NCBI GenBank assembly: GCA_945949375.1
Contig: CAMFEN010000041.1
Location: 1-7,917 of the forward strand
DNA length: 7,917 nucleotides
Reading direction: 5' to 3'
Source of the DNA: an uncultured Bacteroidales bacterium
GTDB taxonomy: Bacteria > Bacteroidota > Bacteroidia > Bacteroidales > Paludibacteraceae
The first letter of the stretch is position 1, and the number at the start of each line of letters is the position of its first letter. Below the pieces are notes generated by a model. That model worked only from the letters and a program-made list of their open reading frames with translations. It did no database searches and had not been told where the DNA came from. The position numbers were made by a program, and so were the translations under genes. This document shows positions 1-6,160 of this stretch, piece by piece.

Positions 1-715
1 CGCTGCTCGTCTCCTCTGTCCACTTCGCATAGAGTGTAACATTCTGCGCGATGCTTGCGCCTGCTACGGCGGCGAGCGACAGACCGGCATTGGTGTACCA
101 GCCGTCGAAAATCCATCCTGCTGCTGTCGGGGTTGGAAGCGGATTAGGCAAATTCGTACCGCTTTCCGATGGTATCGCTTCGCCATGACCATTTAATTCG
201 TAGGTGATGGTGTATGCTGTGGTAGCACCATAGCGCACGCATATACCATATATATTCACGCCGCTGCTCGGGCTATACACATATATCTCGCTTGCGCCGC
301 CGGTATAGGTGATGGTGCTCTTTGCAGGAGCAGCCGCAGGAGCCGATGCAGTGCCTATCTCTGTTCCGCCAAAACTGCCGGAACGTACAGTCAGACTGCG
401 GTCTGCTTGCGTAGTACTGCTCGACTGCGCATAGATATCAATAGCGCAAGGTCCTGTTACCGCAAAGTGCAAATGACGATAATTAGTATTGCCGCTGCCG
501 CCTAACTTCAGACGATGAGAGAATTCCGTACCTTCTATGGTCTTTTTGTTGGCATCCACAACGACGGTACCCGTCGAGTTAGCCACAATGGTTAAGCCGT
601 TCACGGTCTTTGTCGCACTGATTGTCTCTGCAGCACTCCACTGCCAGCATTGGTCGGAAGATGCCACCGCCTCCGTCCATTTCGCATACAGCGTCATGTC
701 TGTCGTTACGCTCAT
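1..715 (-). CDS. C-terminal part of the pectate lyase, beyond a frame break; runs off the left edge
   Basis: Read on the minus strand from 715 to the window edge, this frame is open for 238 codons and has no stop, so the end lies outside the window. It starts in the middle of an InlB-type repeat: residues 5-13 (TDMTLYAKW) are the usual repeat ending, and the beginning of that repeat is at the end of the upstream frame. Residues about 20-163 form a beta-rich domain with the blocks HRLKLGGSG (67-75) and SGVNIYGICV (151-160). From memory, similar modules follow many Bacteroidetes pectate lyases, but I cannot name the family; a carbohydrate-binding role is only inferred. Residues about 168-232 are a third InlB-type repeat, ending in NVTLYAKW. 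I read this as the continuation of the neighbouring lyase, not a separate gene: it has no signal peptide, and its first codon overlaps the upstream stop in the middle of a domain. Confidence 0.75.
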   Translation of the reverse strand, partial: MSVTTDMTLYAKWTEAVASSDQCWQWSAAETISATKTVNGLTIVANSTGTVVVDANKKTIEGTEFSHRLKLGGSGNTNYRHLHFAVTGPCAIDIYAQSSSTTQADRSLTVRSGSFGGTEIGTASAPAAAPAKSTITYTGGASEIYVYSPSSGVNIYGICVRYGATTAYTITYELNGHGEAIPSESGTNLPNPLPTPTAAGWIFDGWYTNAGLSLAAVAGASIAQNVTLYAKWTEETSS

Positions 716-735
716 GGTAGCGCGCTCGTGCACGC
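712..735 (-). other. Frame break inside an InlB-type repeat
   Basis: The repeat reads GWVFGGWYKDQACTSA in one frame and then meets TGA. The missing second half (SVTTDMTLYAKW) continues at once in another minus-strand frame. One extra base here, for example after GCGCT, would restore a single reading frame. No slippery heptamer or homopolymer run is visible, so a one-base deletion or an assembly error fits better than programmed frameshifting. Confidence 0.8.
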
Positions 736-2178
736 CTGATCTTTATACCAACCGCCGAATACCCAGCCGCTCTCGGTGAGTGCCTCCGGCTCTATCAATT
801 TAGAGCCACTACCTACCGTAACAGCAGCGGGCGCAGTGCCATGCCCGTTATTGTTGTAGGTTACGGTATATGCCTGTGCCCATTGGGCATAGAGCGTGGT
901 GTTTCCGGTCAGTACAATCACGCCTTGGTCAGCGTACGCCGTGCCGCTACCGTTGGATGCCGTGTTCCATCCGGCAAATGCTTTCCCGGAAGGCGCGGTG
1001 AAAGTGCAAGGATTAAGCGTCGTGTTCGCTCCCTCATACCCCTCTTGCGCATTCATACTTCCGCTACCACCATTGGCATTGAAAGTAACCGTATATTTCA
1101 CGCGCGACACACTGCATCCGCTGGCTACTGAGCCGTCTGTGCCGACAATCAGGGTCGCCCCTGCACCGCAGTCCGAGTCGGTAACGGCAGTCTTTGCCTC
1201 TGCTGCACTCGCATATTTAGTATAGAAATACGACGGGGCAGATACTGTCCCGTACTCTGATGGCAAGCCATTGGCTGACTCCGTATTCACAAACTTCACA
1301 GGGTTCTTCGTGCTGTTGTAAGACTTGTAGATATTCGATGCTTTCGGACCGCCGGCAAACGTACACAACTCGATATACGCGCTCACATTCTCCGGACCGA
1401 TATAGTAACTCGCATTCGAACTATTCCAATAGCAACCAAGGAAATGCAAATCTGCATTGCGACAGCGAATCATACGCTGCATACATCCCTCATCAAACCA
1501 AAGATAAGCGTATGTAACGTTGTATGTCCCGTCGGAGGGCTTATCCGAACCGGAGGAGCCCAATAGGCTGACGAAACGGTGGTCTTTATCCCCCGAAGCA
1601 TCGCCGGGACCATTGGGGTGATAAGGTTTATCATAGTGGAAACGACACCAACTGATGGTGATATTATCGGAAGTGTTCTTGATATCCATGCAGTCGTCCA
1701 CCGCGTCGGAGAAGTCGCAGTGGTCTATCCATGCGTTGGTAACGCTCTGCAAAGTGATATGGTCGCGCCCGTCGCAGTCGTATGCACCCGGACCTTCCAA
1801 GGTCAGGTTACGGATAATCAGGTTGTCTATACGGGTAAACTCGAAGATACCGGTCAGTTTGTTGCCATCAGCTTTGGCTACGTCCCAGTTGGTGGCGATA
1901 ATCTTCACCCCGGGCAACGCCATCAGCGTCAGGTTTGCGCCGTCTTTCACTTGTATCACACCATCTACGGTGATATCTTTTGTGATGATAATCACTTTGT
2001 TGGTGGGATTGCTTAACGCGGACTTCAGTTCGGAAAGCGTGCTCACCAAGGTCGGCGTAGCACTGCCGCCGGTTGCTCCGGCGCCGTAACCAAAGGGGGT
2101 AATGCCTACCGTCTGTGCATGCATCGGTAGCAGGCAGACTGACAACAACGCAATCAAAAAAGAGAAAATTCTTTTCAT
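712..2178 (-). CDS. Secreted pectate lyase, polysaccharide lyase family 1 type, with InlB-type repeats; frame broken near its end
   Basis: The product would cleave polygalacturonate by beta-elimination outside the cytoplasmic membrane. Residues 1-21 are a Sec signal peptide (MKR, hydrophobic core, cleavage probably after MHA). The parallel beta-helix spans about 25-340. It has the PL1 block W150-IDHC-F-SD, acidic residues D158, D161, D162 and D165 where the family binds calcium, SDNITISWC at 170-178, and DHRFVSLLGSS at 199-209. The catalytic-arginine motif is Q234-RMIRCR, so R235 and R240 fit the family RxPxxR pattern, but the proline is Ile237. Residues about 362-433 are one InlB-type repeat ending in TLYAQW. 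A second starts at 437 and is cut by a stop (TGA, 712-714) after ACTSALP. The rest of that repeat follows in another frame, so the true protein is probably at least about 725 residues long. A promoter lies about 215 bp upstream. Confident of family; exact substrate is inferred. Confidence 0.9.
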   Translation of the reverse strand: MKRIFSFLIALLSVCLLPMHAQTVGITPFGYGAGATGGSATPTLVSTLSELKSALSNPTNKVIIITKDITVDGVIQVKDGANLTLMALPGVKIIATNWDVAKADGNKLTGIFEFTRIDNLIIRNLTLEGPGAYDCDGRDHITLQSVTNAWIDHCDFSDAVDDCMDIKNTSDNITISWCRFHYDKPYHPNGPGDASGDKDHRFVSLLGSSGSDKPSDGTYNVTYAYLWFDEGCMQRMIRCRNADLHFLGCYWNSSNASYYIGPENVSAYIELCTFAGGPKASNIYKSYNSTKNPVKFVNTESANGLPSEYGTVSAPSYFYTKYASAAEAKTAVTDSDCGAGATLIVGTDGSVASGCSVSRVKYTVTFNANGGSGSMNAQEGYEGANTTLNPCTFTAPSGKAFAGWNTASNGSGTAYADQGVIVLTGNTTLYAQWAQAYTVTYNNNGHGTAPAAVTVGSGSKLIEPEALTESGWVFGGWYKDQACTSALP

Positions 2179-2238
2179 TGTATTAGATTTTTAAGGATTG
2201 TTACACGGTTGTGGGGTAATAGCAGGCGGGCGTATTAT

Positions 2239-2288
2239 AGCAGGCGAGGACGCCTGCGTACCCGGACAGTGCCTGCGTACCCGGGCAG
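2239..2288 (+). repeat. Dispersed palindromic repeat, copy 1, with a degenerate tandem extension
   Basis: The core is 2239-2269 (31 nt). It begins AGCAGGCGAGGACGCCTGC, which folds as a 7-bp stem GCAGGCG/CGCCTGC with loop AGGA, followed by a tail GTACCCGGACAG. All 31 nt are identical to copy 2 (4294-4324), and copy 3 (7783-7812) matches in reverse. Its right 19 nt (2251-2269) are repeated with two mismatches at 2270-2288, and a partial left arm occurs at 2217-2232. It lies in the predicted untranslated leader of the pectate lyase. Confidence 0.85.
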
Positions 2289-2317
2289 GATTTGTCGAGG
2301 ATGATATATCATTGCAT

Positions 2318-2369
2318 TTTCATCGTTCAAAAGATGATTATTTCCGCAATTTCATCAGCAAATAGATGA
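2318..2369 (-). promoter_or_regulatory. Two equally built dyads, 32 bp apart, in the pectate lyase leader (candidate operators)
   Basis: TTTCATC-N8-GATGA occurs at 2318-2337 and again at 2350-2369. The arms are inverted (TCATC/GATGA), both spacers are exactly 8 nt, and the offset is 32 bp, close to three helical turns. Two more GATGA boxes lie at 2300 (within the perfect 12-bp palindrome ATGATATATCAT, 2301-2312) and 2387. The dyads lie downstream of the predicted lyase start site, at about +16 to +70, where a repressor could act. The regulator is unknown. Weak RNA hairpins in the leader are an alternative reading. Confidence 0.4.
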
Positions 2370-2391
2370 CATCCTACCAAAATTTCGATGA

Positions 2392-2423
2392 CAAAGGTAA
2401 AAGAAAGCATTAAATTATGCAAA
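2392..2423 (-). promoter_or_regulatory. Bacteroidetes-type promoter of the pectate lyase gene
   Basis: On the minus strand the -33 box TTTG (2423-2420) is followed by a 20-nt spacer and the -7 box TACCTTTG (2399-2392), an exact match to TAnnTTTG. Transcription would start near 2386, giving a leader of about 205 nt before the ATG at 2178. The spacing and -7 sequence are identical to the promoter at 7709-7740. Confidence 0.75.
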
Positions 2424-2666
2424 TATCACGCGCGAAATACCCATATTATCCTATATTTCTGCCAATTATTTCTGTTATATTTGCTAAATAGTGTAAAAAA
2501 TAATCCATTTGTCAATTTTTCTCATTCGAAGCTGTGTCCCCTTCTGCAGACATGATAGTTTGTAAAATATGACCATCTTAACATGCAAAAGAATTTTATA
2601 CCCTGCAAAATAGCAAATATGAAAAAATTGTGTCAATTATTCCACATTTTTATAGGTAAAAAGCAC

Positions 2667-2674
2667 TATCTTTG
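2667..2674 (+). promoter_or_regulatory. Probable promoter (-7 box) of the uxaC-kdgK-eda-transporter genes
   Basis: TATCTTTG matches the Bacteroidetes -7 consensus TAnnTTTG exactly. There is no TTTG at the expected -33 distance; only a T-rich run (2647-2650) lies nearby, so the promoter may be weak or need an activator. Transcription would start near 2680, leaving an A-rich leader of about 65 nt before the ATG at 2746. Confidence 0.5.
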
Positions 2675-2745
2675 CAACCGAATCGGAAAATTGCAAAGTA
2701 GAGTTTGCAAAATCAACGAAAATCAACTAACTAAAATCAATACAG

Positions 2746-4161
2746 ATGAAGCCTTTTATGGATAAAGATTTCCTGCTGCAGACGGAGACTGCGCAGGAGT
2801 TGTACCACGAGCATGCGGCTAAGATGCCGATTATTGACTATCACTGCCACTTGATTCCGCAGATGGTGGCAGAGAACAAACGTTTTGAGTCGATTGCACA
2901 GATTTGGTTGATGGGCGACCACTATAAGTGGCGTGCCATGCGTTCCAACGGCGTGGACGAACGTTTCTGCACAGGCAAGGACACCACCGATTGGGAAAAA
3001 TTCGAGAAATGGGCGGAGACTGTGCCTTACACCTTCCGCAATCCGCTCTACCACTGGACGCATCTGGAACTCAAGACCGCTTTCGGTATTGAGGAACGTT
3101 TGAACCCTGAGACCGCCCGCGCTATCTATGACAAGTGCAATGACCTGATCGCAAACGACCCGAAGTTCTGTCCGCGCGGACTGATGAAACACTACAGTGT
3201 GGAGCTCGTTTGCACAACCGATGATCCGGCAGACTCGCTCGAATGGCACAAGATAGTAAAGGACGATCCGACGGCAGAGGTACGCATGTTGCCCACATGG
3301 CGTCCGGATGCAGGTATGAACATCGAAGCGGCTACGTGGAAAGCCTATATCGAGAAATTAGCAGCCGTAGCAGGTATGGATATCGTTACCTTTGCGGATT
3401 TAGTGGCTACTTTGCAGAAACGCCATGACTTCTTCGAGTCGATGGGTTGCCGCCTGTCTGACCACGGAATAGAGGAGTTCTACGACGAGCCGTACACGGA
3501 TGCTGAAATCAATGCTATCTTCCAAAAAGCACTTGCAGGCAAGGAACTCTCGACGTATGAGATTCGTCAGTACAAACACGCGTACCTGCATGCACAAGCA
3601 GAGATGGACTATGCTTCCGGTTGGACACAGCAGTACCACTACGGTGCGATTCGTAATAACAACAGCAAGATGTTCGCGCAACTCGGTGCAGACACGGGCT
3701 TTGACTCGATTGGTGAGTTCACGACGGCGAAGGCAATGAGCCATTTCTTGGATGAGATGAACAGCGAAGGACACTTGGCTAAGACCATTCTCTATAACCT
3801 CAACCCGTGTGCTAACGAAGTGATTGCCACCATGTTGGGCAACTTCCAAGACGGCTCTGTAGCAGGTAAGATCCAGTTTGGTTCGGGCTGGTGGTTCCTT
3901 GACCAAAAGGACGGCATGGAGAAACAGATGATGGCGCTGTCAAACCTCGGTCTGTTGAGCCGCTTCGTGGGTATGCTCACCGACAGCCGCTCGTTCCTCT
4001 CGTATCCGCGCCATGAGTACTTCCGCCGCACGCTCTGTAACGTCCTCGGCAACGACATTGAGAACGGCATGATTCCCTACACGGGCTACGAGAAAGCCCG
4101 CGTACAACAGATGGTAGAAGACATCTGCTACAACAACGCGAAAAACTACTTTAATTTCTAA
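2746..4161 (+). CDS. uxaC: Uronate isomerase (glucuronate/galacturonate isomerase)
   Basis: This cytoplasmic enzyme (EC 5.3.1.12) converts D-galacturonate to D-tagaturonate and D-glucuronate to D-fructuronate, the first intracellular step of hexuronate catabolism. The 471-residue product is close to the usual length (E. coli UxaC is 470) and aligns end to end with it from memory. Shared blocks include the start M-x-PFM, the metal-site motif D31-YHCHL, GDHYKWRAMR (57-66), NPLYHWTHLEL (99-109), CTTDDP (156-161), QQYHYGAIRNNN (295-306), QFGSGWWF (377-384) and LTDSRSFLSYPRHEYFRR (411-428). The first ATG is chosen over the one four codons later because E. coli UxaC also begins MTPFM. It is the first of four same-strand genes for uronate use, but 206 bp of repeat-rich DNA separate it from kdgK, so continuous transcription is likely rather than shown. 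No internal defect is visible. Confidence 0.97.
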   Translation: MKPFMDKDFLLQTETAQELYHEHAAKMPIIDYHCHLIPQMVAENKRFESIAQIWLMGDHYKWRAMRSNGVDERFCTGKDTTDWEKFEKWAETVPYTFRNPLYHWTHLELKTAFGIEERLNPETARAIYDKCNDLIANDPKFCPRGLMKHYSVELVCTTDDPADSLEWHKIVKDDPTAEVRMLPTWRPDAGMNIEAATWKAYIEKLAAVAGMDIVTFADLVATLQKRHDFFESMGCRLSDHGIEEFYDEPYTDAEINAIFQKALAGKELSTYEIRQYKHAYLHAQAEMDYASGWTQQYHYGAIRNNNSKMFAQLGADTGFDSIGEFTTAKAMSHFLDEMNSEGHLAKTILYNLNPCANEVIATMLGNFQDGSVAGKIQFGSGWWFLDQKDGMEKQMMALSNLGLLSRFVGMLTDSRSFLSYPRHEYFRRTLCNVLGNDIENGMIPYTGYEKARVQQMVEDICYNNAKNYFNF

Positions 4162-4221
4162 TATAGAACGCGCTTCGCGCTGTCAGACCGTCTATCAACT
4201 GTCAGACCGCTGATGCTGAAA

Positions 4222-4289
4222 GACCACGCTTCGCGCTGAACGACTGATATGCAATTTGGAAACTAAATCAGTCATTCAGCAAAGCGGTC
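4222..4289 (+). promoter_or_regulatory. Long hairpin between uxaC and kdgK
   Basis: The core stem pairs 4235-4248 (GCTGAACGACTGAT) with 4267-4280 (ATCAGTCATTCAGC): 14 pairs, one of them a wobble in RNA, around an 18-nt loop. The stem can extend outward with bulges through GCTT/AAGC to GACC (4222-4225) and GGTC (4286-4289). No T-run follows, so it is not a normal intrinsic terminator. A role in mRNA processing or in setting the uxaC to kdgK ratio is possible but inferred. Confidence 0.6.
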
Positions 4290-4293
4290 GGAC

Positions 4294-4324
4294 AGCAGGC
4301 GAGGACGCCTGCGTACCCGGACAG
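4294..4324 (+). repeat. Dispersed palindromic repeat, copy 2
   Basis: This copy is identical over 31 nt to copy 1 (2239-2269), with the 7-bp stem GCAGGCG/CGCCTGC, loop AGGA and tail ending CCCGGACAG. It lies about 45 bp before the kdgK start, in the orientation opposite to that of copies 1 and 3 relative to the downstream gene. It is bracketed by a 19-nt direct repeat (4277-4295 and 4322-4340). Confidence 0.85.
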
Positions 4325-4367
4325 CAAAGCGGTCTAACAGCGTAGCGCTCAAAAACAATCAACAACA

Positions 4368-5393
4368 ATGGCAAAAATTGTAACATTAGGCGAGATTATG
4401 CTTCGCCTGTCGCCTGCGGGCAACGACCGATTCATTCAGAGTGAGAACTTCCGTATCATCCCCGGTGGTGGTGAGGCGAATGTGGCTGTTTCGTGCGCTA
4501 ACTATGGACACGAGGCTATCTTCGTAAGCAAACTGCCGAAACACGAGATTGGGCAGATTGCGGTGAACGCACTGCGTCGCTATGGTGTGAACACCGATTT
4601 CGTAGCGCGTGGCGGCGACCGCGTAGGTCTCTACTATTGTGAGACCGGCGCTTCTATGCGTCCTTCGAAGGTCATCTACGACCGTGCGCACTCCGCTATT
4701 GCAGAGGCTGACCCTTCGGACTTCGACTTTGATGCTATCATGGAAGGCGCACAGTGGTTCCACTGGAGCGGTATCACTCCCGCTATCTCCGACAAAGCAG
4801 CAGAGATCACCAAGTTGGCTTGCGAGGCAGCAAAGCGCCACGGCGTAACGGTTTCGGTGGACCTCAACTTCCGTAAGAAACTGTGGACCAGCGAGAAAGC
4901 CATCTCTATCATGCGCCCGCTGATGCAGTATGTAGATGTATGTATCGGCAACGAAGAAGACGCTGAACTATGCCTCGGCTTCAAGCCCGATGCAGACGTA
5001 GAGGGCGGCGAGACCAATGCAGAAGGCTACAAAGGCATCTTCGAGCAGATGATGAAGGAGTTTGGCTTTAAGTATGTGGTTTCTACCTTGCGCGAGAGCT
5101 TCTCCGCTACCTTCAACGGCTGGAAAGCCATGATTTACGACGGCAAGGAGTTCTACCAGTCTAAACGCTACGAGATTAACCCGATTATCGACCGTGTGGG
5201 CGGTGGCGACTCGTTCTCCGGCGGCTTGATTCACGGTATGCTTAAGTATCCGGACAATCAAGGTGCCGCCCTTGAGTTCGCTGTTGCTGCAAGTGCATTG
5301 AAGCACACTATCAATGGTGACTTCAACCTCGTCAGCGAGGATGAAGTGATGAGTCTTGCAGGTGGAAATGCAAATGGTCGCGTTCAAAGGTAA
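4368..5393 (+). CDS. kdgK: 2-dehydro-3-deoxygluconokinase (KDG kinase), PfkB/ribokinase family
   Basis: The enzyme (EC 2.7.1.45) phosphorylates 2-keto-3-deoxygluconate with ATP to give KDPG, the substrate of the aldolase encoded next. At 341 residues the product fits the family. It begins MAKIVTLGEIMLRLSP. The N-terminal PfkB signature is P32-GGGEANVAVSCANYG, and the C-terminal signature is DRVGGGDSFSGGLI (275-288), in which GGGD replaces the commoner GAGD and D281 is the expected catalytic base. Substrate-side segments include YYCETGASMRPSKVIYDR (89-106) and VDLNFRKKLW (164-173). The KDG assignment over other PfkB sugar kinases rests on sequence resemblance and on the eda gene starting only 9 nt after the stop, which implies co-transcription and coupled supply of KDPG. 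The ATG is preceded by an A-rich stretch and no Shine-Dalgarno sequence, as is common in Bacteroidetes. Confidence 0.92.
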   Translation: MAKIVTLGEIMLRLSPAGNDRFIQSENFRIIPGGGEANVAVSCANYGHEAIFVSKLPKHEIGQIAVNALRRYGVNTDFVARGGDRVGLYYCETGASMRPSKVIYDRAHSAIAEADPSDFDFDAIMEGAQWFHWSGITPAISDKAAEITKLACEAAKRHGVTVSVDLNFRKKLWTSEKAISIMRPLMQYVDVCIGNEEDAELCLGFKPDADVEGGETNAEGYKGIFEQMMKEFGFKYVVSTLRESFSATFNGWKAMIYDGKEFYQSKRYEINPIIDRVGGGDSFSGGLIHGMLKYPDNQGAALEFAVAASALKHTINGDFNLVSEDEVMSLAGGNANGRVQR

Positions 5394-5402
5394 TGAGAAA
5401 TT

Positions 5403-6068
5403 ATGGCAAAGTTTGATAAGTTTCAGGTGATGGCCAAGATTGCGGCTGCACCTATGGTCCCTGTTTTCTACCACAAAGATGTGGAGGTTTGCAAGAACGT
5501 GATAAAGGCTTGCTATGCAGGTGGCGTGCGCGCTTTTGAGTTTACTAACCGCGGCGATTTCGCCCACGAAGTGTTCGGCGAGTTGAGCAAGTGGGCAGCC
5601 GTAGAGTGCCCTGAGTTGGCGCTGGGTATCGGCTCCGTAGTGGATGCACCGACGGCTGCGCTCTATCTGCAATTAGGTGCAAACTTCGTGGTAGGTCCGC
5701 TCTTTAATAAGGATATAGCAATAGTATGCAACCGCCGTTGCGTAACCTACTGCCCGGGCTGCCTCACTCCTTCGGAGATTGGCGCGGCGCAGGAGGTAGG
5801 CTGCGACTTCACCAAGGTCTTTCCCGGCGATGTGGTAGGACCGAACCTCATCAAGGGCTTGATGGCTCCGATGCCGTGGTCGAAAATCATGGTTACCGGC
5901 GGCGTGGCTCCCGAGAAAGAGAACTTGGAGAAATGGTTCAAGGCAGGCGTGTTCTGCGTAGGCATGGGCAGCAAACTCTTCCCGAAAGAGGTCATCGCTG
6001 CACAAGACTGGGCGGCTATCTCTGCCAAGTGCCAAGAGTGCTTTGAGGCTATCAAGGCAGTAAAATAA
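5403..6068 (+). CDS. eda: KDPG aldolase (2-dehydro-3-deoxyphosphogluconate aldolase)
   Basis: This class I aldolase (EC 4.1.2.14) splits KDPG into pyruvate and glyceraldehyde-3-phosphate, the last step of the uronate pathway; related enzymes also cleave 4-hydroxy-2-oxoglutarate. The product has 221 residues against 213 in E. coli Eda and is complete. Family landmarks are E46 in AFEFTNRG (catalytic glutamate, E45 in E. coli), YCPGCLTPSE (116-125), the Schiff-base lysine K138 in DFTKVFPGD, and the phosphate-binding GG in MVTGGVAP (163-170). It starts 9 nt after kdgK stops, so the two are almost certainly one transcript. The downstream transporter follows after 92 nt that contain a strong hairpin, so its expression may differ from that of eda. 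Confidence 0.96.
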   Translation: MAKFDKFQVMAKIAAAPMVPVFYHKDVEVCKNVIKACYAGGVRAFEFTNRGDFAHEVFGELSKWAAVECPELALGIGSVVDAPTAALYLQLGANFVVGPLFNKDIAIVCNRRCVTYCPGCLTPSEIGAAQEVGCDFTKVFPGDVVGPNLIKGLMAPMPWSKIMVTGGVAPEKENLEKWFKAGVFCVGMGSKLFPKEVIAAQDWAAISAKCQECFEAIKAVK

Positions 6069-6080
6069 TAAGGCTAATCC

Positions 6081-6127
6081 ATAGCGGCTATAGTAACTAT
6101 AGCATTTATAGTGGCTATAGCCGCTAT
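6081..6127. promoter_or_regulatory. Near-perfect 21-bp hairpin between eda and the transporter gene
   Basis: ATAGCGGCTATAG (6081-6093) is the exact inverse of CTATAGCCGCTAT (6115-6127). The stem continues inward through one wobble and one mismatch to ACTATA/TATAGT and closes on the 5-nt loop GCATT (6102-6106). The following bases (TCATAACCCACT) contain no T-run, so it is unlikely to be a standard intrinsic terminator. It may be a processing or stabilising structure that uncouples eda from the transporter; a DNA-level palindromic element is also possible. Confidence 0.75.
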
Positions 6128-6160
6128 TCATAACCCACTAAAAAGCAATAATTGAGTATC

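Larger units (their letters stand above)
2179..2745. other. Divergent intergenic region between the pectate lyase and uxaC
   Basis: These 567 bp are AT-rich except for a GC-rich patch at about 2220-2290 that holds a palindromic repeat. From left to right they contain the lyase leader (about 2179-2386) with the repeat and several GATGA/TCATC boxes, the lyase promoter (2392-2423, minus strand), an AT-rich stretch without a recognisable element (about 2424-2640), a probable uxaC promoter (-7 at 2667-2674) and the uxaC leader. A short open frame at 2583-2765 has no recognisable product and overlaps the uxaC start; I do not consider it a gene. Confidence 0.7.
4171..4340. repeat. Mosaic of short direct and inverted repeats in the uxaC-kdgK gap
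   Basis: Most of the 206-bp gap consists of repeated words. CGCTTCGCGCTG occurs at 4171-4182 and 4227-4238. CTGTCAGACCG occurs at 4180-4190 and 4199-4209. A 19-nt unit beginning CAGCAAAGCGGTC occurs at 4277-4295 and 4322-4340 with two mismatches, and brackets palindromic repeat copy 2. No open frame or exact TAnnTTTG promoter is seen in the gap. Confidence 0.8.

Noticed and set aside
713..715. ATG overlapping the lyase stop (ATGA), as the start of a separate translationally coupled gene
   Set aside because: The break falls inside one InlB-type repeat and the second part has no signal peptide, so one split gene is the simpler reading.
712..735. Programmed -1 frameshifting in the lyase
   Set aside because: No slippery heptamer or clear downstream stimulatory structure is visible at the junction.
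841..2089. Several plus-strand open frames of 85-145 codons opposite the pectate lyase
   Set aside because: They mirror the lyase coding frame and have no recognisable domains or start context.
2583..2765. 60-codon open frame ahead of uxaC
   Set aside because: It crosses the predicted uxaC promoter and start, has low-complexity AT-rich composition and no recognisable domain.
4162..4367. CRISPR array or tandem array in the uxaC-kdgK gap
   Set aside because: The repeated words are short, irregularly spaced and imperfect, and there are no unique spacers of constant length.
6081..6127. Intrinsic terminator after eda
   Set aside because: The stem is strong but the following sequence has no T-run, and the same-strand transporter gene follows closely.
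6152..6160. In-frame TTG start three codons upstream of the transporter ATG
   Set aside because: ATG at 6161 gives a normal family N-terminus, and nothing favours a TTG start.
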